Assembly: GCA_027026295.1 (NCBI GenBank)
Contig: JALVOR010000129.1
Location: forward strand, 2,427 to 16,190
Direction of reading: 5' to 3'
DNA length: 13,764 bases
Source: Anaerolineales bacterium
Lineage (GTDB): Bacteria; Chloroflexota; Anaerolineae; Anaerolineales; DRMV01
The position numbers and the translations under genes were made by a program. The notes beneath the pieces are model-generated. The model was not told the origin of the DNA. It made no database searches and worked only from the letters and a program-made list of their open reading frames with translations. This document shows, in pieces, positions 1-8,692 of the stretch (its first letter is position 1; each line of letters opens with the position of its first letter).

Positions 1-84
1 CGGGAACTTGCCCAGCGGGTGAGCGAAATGTCGGTCGAAAAACTGCGCGCGGTGGCTGAAGGGCTGCTGGAGATCACACTATGA
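1..84 (+). CDS. C-terminal end of an unidentified protein (partial)
   Basis: An open frame enters from the left edge and ends at a TGA at 82-84. Only 27 residues are visible, beginning RELAQRVSEMSV and ending EGLLEITL, a charged, probably helical tail. The stop overlaps the ATG of the next gene (ATGA at 81-84), which indicates translational coupling and a shared operon. The tail loosely resembles the helical ends of DUF4351-type proteins, but it is too short to assign. No function is proposed. Confidence 0.6.
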   Translation, partial: RELAQRVSEMSVEKLRAVAEGLLEITL

Positions 85-623
85 GCGAACGGGTTCCCCC
101 CGAAAAGTTGGCGTCTGAAGCCAAAGCGGCTTACGGGCGCGAAGATTACACCGAGGCAGCGCGGCTGTTTGCGGTGGCAGCCGAGGCTTTCGAGCAGTCA
201 GGCAAACCGCTAGACGCTGCCGAAATGCAGAACAACCGCTGCGTGGCGTTGGTGCAGGCAAAGGCTTACGAAGAAGCGCTGGCTGCTGTTGAACCCACGC
301 CGCAGATTTTCGCCGAGGCAGGCGATGTGCGGCGGCAGGGACTTGCTTTAGGCAACCTCGGCAGCGCCCTCGAAGGTTTGCACCGTTGGAAGGAAGCCGC
401 CGAGGCGTATCGCGAAGCCGCGGCGTTGTTGGAACAGGCCGGCGCGCGTGAAGCACGTGCCGCCGTGCTGCAGTCGCTTTCCGCTGTGCAGTTGCGGTTG
501 AACGACCCCGTTGAAGCCATCATTGCCATGCAGGAAGCCGTAGAAGACCAGCCCCGCTCGCTCAAGCGAGGGCTGTTGAAACGCCTGCTGAAAGTGCCAT
601 TTCGGCTGTTGGGAGGAAGTTGA
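81..623 (+). CDS. small tetratricopeptide-repeat (TPR) protein
   Basis: This is a 180-residue soluble protein built almost entirely of TPR-like helix pairs. Approximate repeats lie at residues 9-42, 45-75, 84-117 and 123-155, with typical small/large residue spacing (for example GREDYTEAARLF, LHRWKEAAEAYREAA, RLNDPVEAIIAMQEAV). TPR arrays usually mediate protein-protein contacts, and nothing here suggests catalysis. The C-terminus (about residues 158-180) is basic and amphipathic, with KR pairs and a GGS end, and might touch a membrane or nucleic acid; that is inference. The ATG at 81 overlaps the upstream stop by ATGA, and the TGA at 621-623 overlaps the next ATG, so it sits in a coupled operon with the acetyltransferase. 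There is no signal peptide. The partner is unknown. Confidence 0.85.
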   Translation: MSERVPPEKLASEAKAAYGREDYTEAARLFAVAAEAFEQSGKPLDAAEMQNNRCVALVQAKAYEEALAAVEPTPQIFAEAGDVRRQGLALGNLGSALEGLHRWKEAAEAYREAAALLEQAGAREARAAVLQSLSAVQLRLNDPVEAIIAMQEAVEDQPRSLKRGLLKRLLKVPFRLLGGS

Positions 624-1516
624 TGACGTCCATGGTAGCCTCTGAAATGACCGAAAAGGTGATTTCTCCCCGTATTCGTATGTCGGAACAGTCTGACCGT
701 CGCCGTTTGGCGGCATTGATACATCTGGAGCCTTATGTGCATCAGCATCCCGGTTGGTATGCCCCGTTGGAGAAGATTGGGGAGCCGGGATTTGTCGTTT
801 CTCAGGCCCCCGATGGCGCGCTGAATGCTGCCCTTGCTGTACTTCAGGAGACCCCGCGGGTGGCATGGGTGCGTTTGTTTGCCACGGTGGCGGCATTGCC
901 CCCTGCCGAGGCGTGGGAAACCCTCTGGTCGGCGGCTATTGCCCCGCTGCGGGAACGCGGCGTACGCTGGGTGGCGGTGATGCCCTTTGCCGACTGGTTC
1001 CGTCGGGTGGTGCAGGAACACGGCTTCCACTGGGTGGGCGACGTGGAGGTGATGGCGTGGCGCAACGGCCCCCTGCCGCCGCACACCCCGGCCAGGGGCT
1101 TGCGCTTGCGCGCAATGATGCCACAAGACTTGCCCGTGGTGGCGGCTATCGATGTGGCCGCGTTTGGCGAGTTTTGGCAGATGTCCGACGATGCTTTCCA
1201 GACGGCCCTGGCGCACTCTGTGTGGGCAACGGTGGTGGAAGACGAAACAGGCCGGATTTTAGGTTTCCAGATCAGCACCCCTACGCCGTTGGGCGGGCAT
1301 CTTGCGCGCCTGGCGGTGCATCCGGAAGCCCAGCGGCGAGGTATCGGGCGCTGGCTGGTGCATGATACGCTTTCGTTTTTCAAGAGCAACAAAGCCGAGC
1401 AGGTGACACTGAATACCCAGGGGCAGAACGCCAAAGCGCTGATTCTTTATCGCCGCATGGGTTTCCGCTCCACCGAAGAGGTGTACCCCGTTTATCGTTT
1501 TGTACTTTCGCCGTAG
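623..1516 (+). CDS. tandem GNAT-family N-acetyltransferase
   Basis: A 297-residue protein with a clear C-terminal GNAT domain (about residues 158-297). The acetyl-CoA binding segment reads LARLAVHPEAQRRGIGR (motif Q/RxxGxG/A near residues 237-243), followed by NAKALILYRRMGF (about 269-281), the usual motif-B helix that ends the fold. Residues 17-150 look like a second, degenerate GNAT-like half, as in tandem GNAT proteins. Such enzymes move an acetyl group from acetyl-CoA to an amine; the substrate cannot be read from sequence. I chose the ATG at 623 because a strong ribosome site, GGGAGGA at 611-617, lies 5 nt upstream and the start forms a TGATG overlap with the TPR gene stop. A TTG one codon earlier is less likely. 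Certain of the fold, unsure of the role. Confidence 0.85.
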   Translation: MTSMVASEMTEKVISPRIRMSEQSDRRRLAALIHLEPYVHQHPGWYAPLEKIGEPGFVVSQAPDGALNAALAVLQETPRVAWVRLFATVAALPPAEAWETLWSAAIAPLRERGVRWVAVMPFADWFRRVVQEHGFHWVGDVEVMAWRNGPLPPHTPARGLRLRAMMPQDLPVVAAIDVAAFGEFWQMSDDAFQTALAHSVWATVVEDETGRILGFQISTPTPLGGHLARLAVHPEAQRRGIGRWLVHDTLSFFKSNKAEQVTLNTQGQNAKALILYRRMGFRSTEEVYPVYRFVLSP

Positions 1517-1538
1517 CGCGGGGTTTTGAGAGGTGGTG

Positions 1539-2372
1539 ATGGAAGAAACTTTTGTTCTGTGCGAAGAGCCTTATTTGTTTGGCCGTTCCTGGCCGGTAGA
1601 AGCCCCCAAGGGCGTGGTGTGCCTCGTGCATGGTTTGGGGGAACACGGCGGGCGCTATGCCCCGTTGGCGGCGGCCCTCAACCGGGCGGGTTTTGCCGTC
1701 CACGCGTTTGATTTGCGCGGCCACGGGAAATCCGGCGGCAAGCGCGGACACACGCCGTCGTATGAGTCTCTTTTGGATGATATTACCTCTCTGCTCGACG
1801 ACGCCGAAGAGAAGTTTCCGGGCGCGCCCCTGTTCCTTTATGGCCACAGTTTGGGCGGCAACCTGGTGGTCAACTACATCCTGCGCCGCCCGGTGGCACG
1901 CCTGGCGGGCGCGGTTGCCACAGGCCCGTGGCTGCGCCTGGCTTTCGAACCGCCTGCCTACAAGATTTGGCTGGCGCGCACCGTGGGGCGGCTATTGCCC
2001 GCCTTGCTTCAGCCCAGCGGCTTGAACCCCGAATTCCTTTCCCACGACCCGGAAATCGTGCGGGCTTATGTGGAAGACCCCTTGGTGCACGACCGCATTT
2101 CCTCGGCGCTCTTCCTGGGGGCTTACGAAGCCGGGCTGTGGGCGCTGGAACACGCCGCCGACCTGCCCTTGTCCCTGCTGCTCATGCATGGCGCTGCCGA
2201 CCAGTTGACCTCGCCCCAGGCCAGTGAGGCTTTCTGCCGGCGTGCGGGTGAGCGCTGCGTTTTCAGGGCATGGGATGGACTGTACCACGAAATCCACAAC
2301 GAGCCGCAGAAAGAGGAAGTTTACCGCGCGGTTATCGCGTGGTTGGAAAACCGCCTCGCGGCGGTGAAGTAG
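1539..2372 (+). CDS. alpha/beta hydrolase, monoacylglycerol lipase / lysophospholipase-like
   Basis: A 277-residue cytoplasmic alpha/beta hydrolase of the serine aminopeptidase S33 / PldB / monoacylglycerol lipase type (Hydrolase_4). The oxyanion region HGLGEHGGRY is at residues 31-40, followed by AFDLRGHGKSGG (57-67). The nucleophile elbow GHSLGG gives Ser104, the acid is Asp221 in HGAADQLTSP, and the base is probably His250 in GLYHEIHNE. All triad positions are present and the length is normal for the family. Likely substrates are monoacylglycerols, lysophospholipids or similar esters; the exact one is inference. I chose the ATG at 1539, preceded by a GAGAGG-like site around 1528-1533. Two in-frame GTG codons directly before it are alternatives. 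The gene follows the acetyltransferase by 22 bp and ends the plus-strand operon. Confidence 0.88.
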   Translation: MEETFVLCEEPYLFGRSWPVEAPKGVVCLVHGLGEHGGRYAPLAAALNRAGFAVHAFDLRGHGKSGGKRGHTPSYESLLDDITSLLDDAEEKFPGAPLFLYGHSLGGNLVVNYILRRPVARLAGAVATGPWLRLAFEPPAYKIWLARTVGRLLPALLQPSGLNPEFLSHDPEIVRAYVEDPLVHDRISSALFLGAYEAGLWALEHAADLPLSLLLMHGAADQLTSPQASEAFCRRAGERCVFRAWDGLYHEIHNEPQKEEVYRAVIAWLENRLAAVK

Positions 2373-2389
2373 CCTGGGGGGCGCAAACT

Positions 2390-2461
2390 AAAAAACGCAG
2401 AAGGCACAGAAGCGCCACAGCAAACACAGAGTTGCTTTGCGCCTTTGCTCCCTTTGTGTTT
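2390..2461 (-). terminator. imperfect long hairpin of 9-bp words between convergent operons; possible terminator
   Basis: The 135-bp spacer between the convergent hydrolase and permease genes carries two near-complementary arms, about 2392-2423 and 2432-2461. Each is built of degenerate 9-bp words (AACGCAGAA, GGCACAGAA on the left; TTGCTTTGC, GCCTTTGCT, CCCTTTGTG on the right). Read on the minus strand, the pairing region is followed by six T residues (A run at 2390-2395), so it could end the lys transcript. Pairing is interrupted, so it is not a textbook terminator. A further word pair, ACACCGAAG/CACCGAAAT, lies at 2479-2496. Confidence 0.45.
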
Positions 2462-2507
2462 CATTTATGGCCTGTGGAACACCGAAGCACCGAAATACTG
2501 GAGAACG

Positions 2508-3227
2508 CTACACCAACATCTTCGCCCCCAGCAGCGCTAACATCACCAGCACCATTTGCCGAAACCGAGGGGGAGCGAGGCGGGTGCTGGCTGCTTTCCC
2601 CAGCCTCAGCCCCAATGCCAGCGCGGGCAGGGAAAGCAGCACCCGCTGCCACGTGACGGTGGTGATGTCGCCCAGGGCGAGATGGACGAAGAAAACAACC
2701 CCACTGTTGACCAAAAAGAAGGCTTGCAGGTTGGCTTTGAAGGCTTCGGGTGTCCAGCGACGGGCATGGCCGTAAAGGATGACCGGCGGCCCCGAAGTGT
2801 TGTATGCGCCCCCAAAGGCGCCTGCCACGAAACCGGCCAGCCATGCCCAGCGGCGGGATTCCAGCGGCGGCAATTTCAGTCCCAGCAGGGCGTAGAGGCT
2901 GTAGGCCAGCAGCAGGCCGCCCAAACCACCCTTGAGGGCGCTTTCCGGCAGGCGTTGCAACAACACCACGCCCACCGGCACGCCGACCACCGATGCCGCC
3001 AGTAGATGCCTTACCGGACGCCATTGCAAATGCACCCAATAGCGGCGCAGCAGCCAGGCTTCCACGAACAGGCTGATGACCGCAACCCATGCCGTGGCTT
3101 CGGGCACGCTCACCAACAGGGTGAGCAGCGGCATGGAAACCAGTGCCAGCCCGAACCCGCTCAGGCTTTGGGTGAACGCGGCCAGCCCCAAAATGAGCGC
3201 TGCGGCGGCAGCAAAGGCAGGCGTCAT
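2508..3227 (-). CDS. TauE/SafE (TSUP) family membrane permease
   Basis: A 239-residue very hydrophobic protein with about seven to eight membrane segments arranged as two halves, typical of the sulfite exporter TauE/SafE (TSUP) family. The N-terminal segment FTQSLSGFGLALVSMPLL and the mid-protein segment FVAGAFGGAYNTSGPPVILYGHARRW are the family's two repeated signatures (glycine-rich helix start, then SGPPxxxY). Members move small anions such as sulfite, sulfoacetate, thiosulfate or organic acids across the inner membrane; this one's substrate is unknown. I chose the ATG at 3227, which overlaps the lysK stop (ATGA), because upstream in-frame sequence lies inside lysK and has no membrane character. 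It is therefore translationally coupled to lysK and is the last gene of the minus-strand train. The lack of its own ribosome site fits coupling. Confidence 0.85.
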   Translation of the reverse strand: MTPAFAAAAALILGLAAFTQSLSGFGLALVSMPLLTLLVSVPEATAWVAVISLFVEAWLLRRYWVHLQWRPVRHLLAASVVGVPVGVVLLQRLPESALKGGLGGLLLAYSLYALLGLKLPPLESRRWAWLAGFVAGAFGGAYNTSGPPVILYGHARRWTPEAFKANLQAFFLVNSGVVFFVHLALGDITTVTWQRVLLSLPALALGLRLGKAASTRLAPPRFRQMVLVMLALLGAKMLV

Positions 3228-4312
3228 GGGGCGGGGGCTGTGAGGCGTTCCAGCACGCCGGTGAGCACGGCCACGGCCTGGCGATATTCGGCTAACGGCA
3301 GGTGTTCGTGGGGGGTGTGGTCGAGGCTGCTGTCGCCGGGGCCGTAAGCCACGGCGGGGCAACCCCACACGGGCGCGACGATGTTCAGATCGGCGGTGCC
3401 GGTTTTGACTACGAAACCCGGCTTGCCGCCCGCCGTGCGGATGGCTCCCAGGAAGGCGCGCGTCAGCGGCGTGCGTTTCTCGCCCCGGTAGGCAGGGATG
3501 GCGTAGCCCTGGGGCATGACCTCGCCCCGCGGTTCAATGCCTTCCAGCAGGTCATACCATGCCTGGGGGGGCACGTCGGTGGGCAGGCGGCAGCCGAGGT
3601 GCAATTCTGCCCATTCGGTGAAACCATCGTTGCCGGAATCCAGCCCGCGCAGGGAAGGCTGCAGGCGGTCGAAGGCACGGGCGCGGTCGGTGTTGCGGGC
3701 GGCGACCTCGGCGCTCAGGGCCTGCCACCACGCGCAGGCCGTATCGGCGGCGCTCATTTCGGCGGAGGCGGTGTGGGTGAGGGGGCGCTCGAAGCGCATC
3801 ACGGCGCGGGCGCTGCCCTTGTAGCCCAATGTCACCCGCTGCCAACTGCTTGGCTCGCCGATGATGGCGAATTCCGGGCGGTAATTAGCCTGCTGGGCGA
3901 TGAAACGTGCGCCGGTGGATTCGCGCTCCTCGTCCACCGCGCCGATGACGATGATCTGCCAGCCTTCCCGCGCGCCCACGGCCGCCACCGCGTCGGTGAA
4001 GGCGGCCAGGGGGCCTTTGGCGTCCACGCTGCCGCGTCCAAAGAGCACTTCGCCCTCGTTGGGCAAGGTTTCCAGGCGCAGGGGAATTTCGCCGGGCACG
4101 GTGTCAATATGCCCCAAGAGCACAATCTGGCGCGGCCCGCTGCCCATGATGCCGATGGCGTTGCCCGCGGCGTCGCGAAACGCTTTCGTATAGCCGAGTT
4201 CATCGAAGCGGGCGAGCAGGGTTTCCACCGCCGCGGTTTCTTTGCCGCTGGGCGAGTAGCGGTTGACCAGTTGCCAGAGGGTGGTGATATCGGAGGGAAA
4301 CGTGGTTGACAT
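3224..4312 (-). CDS. lysK: [LysW]-lysine / [LysW]-ornithine hydrolase
   Basis: A 362-residue M20-family metallopeptidase that would release lysine (or ornithine) from the C-terminal glutamate of the LysW carrier, the last step of the LysW pathway. Metal-site motifs are in order: LGHIDTVPG (His68, Asp70), GRGSVDAKG (Asp97), [10 protein letters not shown] (Glu128/Glu129), GEPSSW (Glu153) and a C-terminal DHTPHEHL (His332). KTGTADLN near 303-310 is also typical of LysK. Length matches the family. The ATG at 4312 lies 3 bp after the lysJ stop, so the two are coupled. It overlaps the downstream permease start by 4 bp. ArgE and DapE are relatives, but the neighbours lysJ, lysX, lysY and lysZ favour LysK. 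Whether it acts on lysine, ornithine or both cannot be decided here. Confidence 0.9.
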   Translation of the reverse strand: MSTTFPSDITTLWQLVNRYSPSGKETAAVETLLARFDELGYTKAFRDAAGNAIGIMGSGPRQIVLLGHIDTVPGEIPLRLETLPNEGEVLFGRGSVDAKGPLAAFTDAVAAVGAREGWQIIVIGAVDEERESTGARFIAQQANYRPEFAIIGEPSSWQRVTLGYKGSARAVMRFERPLTHTASAEMSAADTACAWWQALSAEVAARNTDRARAFDRLQPSLRGLDSGNDGFTEWAELHLGCRLPTDVPPQAWYDLLEGIEPRGEVMPQGYAIPAYRGEKRTPLTRAFLGAIRTAGGKPGFVVKTGTADLNIVAPVWGCPAVAYGPGDSSLDHTPHEHLPLAEYRQAVAVLTGVLERLTAPAP

Positions 4313-4315
4313 AGG

Positions 4316-5476
<1,161 letters not shown>

Positions 5477-5590
5477 GAGAGGCTCCGGAGGGCGGCTACA
5501 GATTGACACCGATTGCACAAGATGGGGCATTCGTGATTCGTTCAGCGTTGCTGCTCTGTGCGTGTTTGCTGTTGTTTGTGTTCCATTTGG

Positions 5591-8062
5591 CTACTGAGTG
5601 TTTTCCGAAAGGGCTCGTTTGAGCAGTGGTCGCAATTCCATGGGAATGCAGACGAAGGCATTGTCTTCCAGTTGGGTTTCGACGAGAAGCCCTAAGTCTT
5701 CCAGGGGCGTCAGCAGGGTGTTCTCGGTGAGGTTGTTGGCGCGTTCGTCGTCCTCGGTGGCAAAATGCTTCATAAAGTCTTCCAGCAGGGTTGCTCCGCC
5801 TGCCTCTAAAACATATTGCAGGGCTTCTCGTTGCCTGGCATCCAGTTTGTATGTGACAAGCGTCGCCAGCGTTTCAGATGATTGCAAGGTCTCTATCACT
5901 TTTTCCAGTAATTCGGCTTTTCGGAGTTTGTACCACTGGGGAATATTTGTGGCGCGGGCAATAGAGCCTAATTCATCACGGATGTAGAGCGACAGGGCCT
6001 GTTCCAATGTTGGGTCAATGGTATTGATTTTTTGCCGTCGGCGGGCGCGCTTGATTTGTTCACGCTTGTGTGCCTGGGCAAAGAACTGTTTTGCCGTCTG
6101 AAGCATTTCGATTTGGGACAGAGCCTGTTCATACGTTGGGTTTTCCGGGTCTAACATGAGCGCCGTGTTGATCTGACTTAGTGCAGCGTCAAAGTCTCCG
6201 TGCCGGATGGCAATGTGGGCTTTGAGATAAGCGACGTGGGCCATGTTGGAAGGGGAGATTTTCCCCCGACGTAGGAGCCCGTCGAGGAGGTGGTTGGCTT
6301 TTTCTATGCCTTTGTCTTCAGCCAAGGTAAGGCGCGCCAGGTTGATAGTAGCCAGGGAGTAATTTGGATCAACTTCCAGCGCTTTTCGCAGCAAGGCTTT
6401 GGCTTGTTCGAGGTCGCCTTCTTGGATGACCAAGGAGGCAAGATTGTTATAGGCTTCTTTGACGTTTGGTTCCTGCTCCAAGATCTGTTCAAATGCCTTT
6501 TTGGCTTCCTGTTTTTTGCCTTCTTTAGCAAGTGTGATGGCATGTTCGAGCAACAGAATGGTTGAAGGGCTATAGGGGAGTTCTTCCTCTTCCTCCACCA
6601 GCGTTGTGGTGTGGCCTTCTACCTTGACCCATTTGCCTCCACGCCAGAAGCGAATAGGCTTGCCAGGTGGAATGTACCCCGCGGCCTGAAGCGCGAGGAG
6701 AACATCCAGACGGTCTTCATCGTTCCCTTCCTGCCCTAAGGCAAATTCTTCGAGCACGGCATAGGCTTCGGGCTGATTGAGGATTTTGGCAATGTTGATG
6801 GCGGGTTCTATGCTGTTTTCTTCCCAAATCATTTGTTTGAGCGCTAACACGATTTGGGGGTAGTGCTGGATGAGCCGTTTGCCTTCACTTTTGCTGGGTG
6901 GCGTTTTTGCCTCTTCCATTTCCATCAACGTTTCAACGGCTGGATGAGGCACAATTTCCAAACTGCCCAGGTAGGGGAAATGGTCGGTGAAACCCAAACT
7001 TTTGCGTCCCTCCTGCAGGGCTTCCCAAATGGCGTGGATGAAGGGAGAGATGTCTTTCCAGGGGCGGAGGTGCCGGATGGCAGCCTTGCGTTTGCCCAAA
7101 TTGGCCTCGGCAATGGCGCGATAGTATCCGAGAGGCCAGTCTTCGGTAATTTCCCGGGCTTCTTTTGTGGGGGGATGCTGCAGAAGGTCGTAAACCGCTT
7201 GGTCGTCGCCCATGACGGTAGCGGTCTCAACCAACTTGCTCCATGCTTCGTTTGAAGGCGAAGCGGTGAACTCCTTGAGTCGCTCCCAGGTGTCTTGTGC
7301 TTCTTTACCGCGCCCGGTGTGTTTCAGAAAAATCGTCAGGATGCTCAGGGCGTGGATGTTGTCAGGGTAGGTCTGAAGCACCTGCCGGGCGGTGTCGATG
7401 GCTTTGTCGGGGAAGCCGGCGATGTACAGTGCTGTGCTCAGCTCGTTGTAGGCAACGGGAAATTTTTCGCCCAGCAGGCGAATGGCTTTGCGGTAGAACG
7501 AAATTGCGCGATCTGGGCGGCTCTGATGGAGCGCGATCTGGGCTTCTTCGTAGAAATACCTTCCCTTGTGCACCCTGCTGAGAGGTTTTTCGATGGCTGC
7601 AGCGAAGTTTTGCAGTTCTTCCTCGAGCGACTTTGCCAGAACTTTTAGATCATCCCATTCATCGGGGTCTGTGGGCGGAGCACCCTTCCGGAACCCTTTT
7701 TGCAGTGCACGATAGGCAAGTTCGTAGAGGAAGGTATCGGTGTAGAGCCAGGCGAGGGTATAAACCCAATGGGCGGGTCCCCCTTTTCCCTGTTGGACTT
7801 GGTGAGCGGCAATGACAGCCTCCCAGATTTGCCCTGTTTGATAGTAGGCTATGACCGCTGTTGCCCACAGATTGAAGTTGTTGGGGTGTAATGGGAGCAA
7901 CGGCTCCAGCAGCGAAAGGGCTTCCTCTGGCTTGTCTTTTTCGAGCAAATTTATGGCTTGCTCGAGTTCTAATTTCCACGATGTAGGGGGAATTTTTTCT
8001 CGCGGCCAGCGGGCGGGCTGTCTCTCTTTGTTTTTTTTGCTTTTCTTCTTGCGTTTGCTCAT
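5591..8062 (-). CDS. large TPR protein with lysine-rich N-terminus and SAP/Rho_N-like plus winged-helix-like C-terminus
   Basis: An 823-residue protein of unknown role. Residues 1-23 are strongly basic (MSKRKKKSKKNKER). TPR-like repeats occupy about 30-64 and 170-260, and a clear run of four lies at 500-640 (for example EPNVKEAYNNLASLVIQEGD). Residues 660-680 form a basic linker. Residues about 690-730 (YIRDELGS... KLRKAELLEKVIETL) resemble a SAP/Rho N-terminal helical motif. Residues 740-820 (REALQYVLEAGGATLLEDF, LEDLGLLVET, CIPMELRPLL) look like a winged helix. There is no signal peptide or membrane segment. I chose the ATG at 8062, which has AAGGGA 7 nt upstream; an 18-codon extension runs back into bioY and is unlikely. 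GC content is visibly lower than in all neighbours. The domain reading is by pattern and moderate in certainty; a nucleic-acid-linked scaffold is inference. Confidence 0.85.
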   Translation of the reverse strand: MSKRKKKSKKNKERQPARWPREKIPPTSWKLELEQAINLLEKDKPEEALSLLEPLLPLHPNNFNLWATAVIAYYQTGQIWEAVIAAHQVQQGKGGPAHWVYTLAWLYTDTFLYELAYRALQKGFRKGAPPTDPDEWDDLKVLAKSLEEELQNFAAAIEKPLSRVHKGRYFYEEAQIALHQSRPDRAISFYRKAIRLLGEKFPVAYNELSTALYIAGFPDKAIDTARQVLQTYPDNIHALSILTIFLKHTGRGKEAQDTWERLKEFTASPSNEAWSKLVETATVMGDDQAVYDLLQHPPTKEAREITEDWPLGYYRAIAEANLGKRKAAIRHLRPWKDISPFIHAIWEALQEGRKSLGFTDHFPYLGSLEIVPHPAVETLMEMEEAKTPPSKSEGKRLIQHYPQIVLALKQMIWEENSIEPAINIAKILNQPEAYAVLEEFALGQEGNDEDRLDVLLALQAAGYIPPGKPIRFWRGGKWVKVEGHTTTLVEEEEELPYSPSTILLLEHAITLAKEGKKQEAKKAFEQILEQEPNVKEAYNNLASLVIQEGDLEQAKALLRKALEVDPNYSLATINLARLTLAEDKGIEKANHLLDGLLRRGKISPSNMAHVAYLKAHIAIRHGDFDAALSQINTALMLDPENPTYEQALSQIEMLQTAKQFFAQAHKREQIKRARRRQKINTIDPTLEQALSLYIRDELGSIARATNIPQWYKLRKAELLEKVIETLQSSETLATLVTYKLDARQREALQYVLEAGGATLLEDFMKHFATEDDERANNLTENTLLTPLEDLGLLVETQLEDNAFVCIPMELRPLLKRALSENTQ

Positions 8063-8085
8063 GAGTATGTCCCTTGAATAGGCGG

Positions 8086-8667
8086 TCAGGCCGAATCTGT
8101 TTTGCCCCACTGCCACGCGATGGGCAACAGCAGCCCGGCGACAAGGGCTTTCGCGAGGTCACCAACGATGAAAGGCAGCAGCCCCATGGCCACAGCCTGG
8201 GGGAAGCCGACAAAATGCGCCAGCCACGGCACGCCGAGGGCATAGATGGCCGCTTCGCCCAGCAGGAAGCCGACCCACGCGGAGGCAAAGCGGCGGTCGC
8301 CACCGCGTTCGGCGAGCAGGCCGGTGAGGAAGGCCGCCGCCACGAAGCCGAGCAGGTAGCCGCCCGTGGGGCCTAAGGCATAAGCCAGGCCCGCACCGCC
8401 GGCAAACACCGGCAGGCCGAGCAGCCCTTCGGCGAGGTAGGCCAGCACGGCAGCCGTGCCGCGGCGGCTTCCCAGCACTGCGCCCACCACCAGCACTGCA
8501 AAGGTCTGGCCGGTCACGGGCACGGGGGTGAAGGGCAGCGGCAGGCGCACATGCGCCATCAGGGCGATGAACAGGCTGGCGGCGAAAATCAGCGCCACAT
8601 TGCCCGCGCGCGAAAGCGGAGGCACGAGGACGGTTTTGCGAGGGTAGGAAGAAGCACAAGTGGTCAT
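8086..8667 (-). CDS. bioY: biotin transporter substrate-binding subunit BioY
   Basis: A 193-residue integral membrane protein with about six membrane segments, the S component of an ECF-type biotin uptake system. The BioY signature is clear: PLPFTPVPVTGQTFAVLVVGAVLG (about 44-67), YLAEGLLGLPVFAGG (77-91) and ALGPTGGYLLGFVAAAFLTG (about 96-115). A late GDLAKALVAG segment matches the family end. It can work with a shared EcfA/EcfT energising module encoded elsewhere, or alone; no bioM/bioN neighbours are present in this window. I chose the ATG at 8667, with GGAG 6 nt upstream; the TTG four codons earlier overlaps that ribosome site and is rejected. It lies 25 bp after rarD and 23 bp before the large TPR gene, so it is part of the same train. 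No biotin-operator palindrome is seen in the short upstream gap. Confidence 0.93.
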   Translation of the reverse strand: MTTCASSYPRKTVLVPPLSRAGNVALIFAASLFIALMAHVRLPLPFTPVPVTGQTFAVLVVGAVLGSRRGTAAVLAYLAEGLLGLPVFAGGAGLAYALGPTGGYLLGFVAAAFLTGLLAERGGDRRFASAWVGFLLGEAAIYALGVPWLAHFVGFPQAVAMGLLPFIVGDLAKALVAGLLLPIAWQWGKTDSA

Positions 8668-8692
8668 GGCAGGCTCCAAAAGGTGGGATGGG

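Noticed and set aside
266..1216. 316-codon minus-strand frame opposite the TPR and acetyltransferase genes
   Set aside because: The sequence is Arg/His/Pro-rich with no family pattern, and it spans two well-supported plus-strand genes.
3302..4309. 335-codon open frame on the plus strand opposite lysK
   Set aside because: It is the antisense shadow of a strongly conserved gene in high-GC DNA; the protein has low-complexity Gly/Ala-rich sequence and no motif.
5477..5530. 18-codon N-terminal extension of lysJ
   Set aside because: The extension lacks family similarity, and the internal ATG at 5476 has a good ribosome site at the spacing used by neighbours.
5477..5590. tRNA, riboswitch or small gene in the spacer before lysJ
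   Set aside because: No cloverleaf, no conserved riboswitch core and no frame with a ribosome site was found by reading; a promoter remains possible but unproven.
8063..8116. 18-codon extension of the large TPR protein into bioY
   Set aside because: It would overlap bioY, and AAGGGA before the ATG at 8062 gives a better start.
8668..8692. Biotin-responsive operator before bioY
   Set aside because: The 25-bp gap after rarD contains no convincing palindrome of the BirA/BioR/BioQ type.
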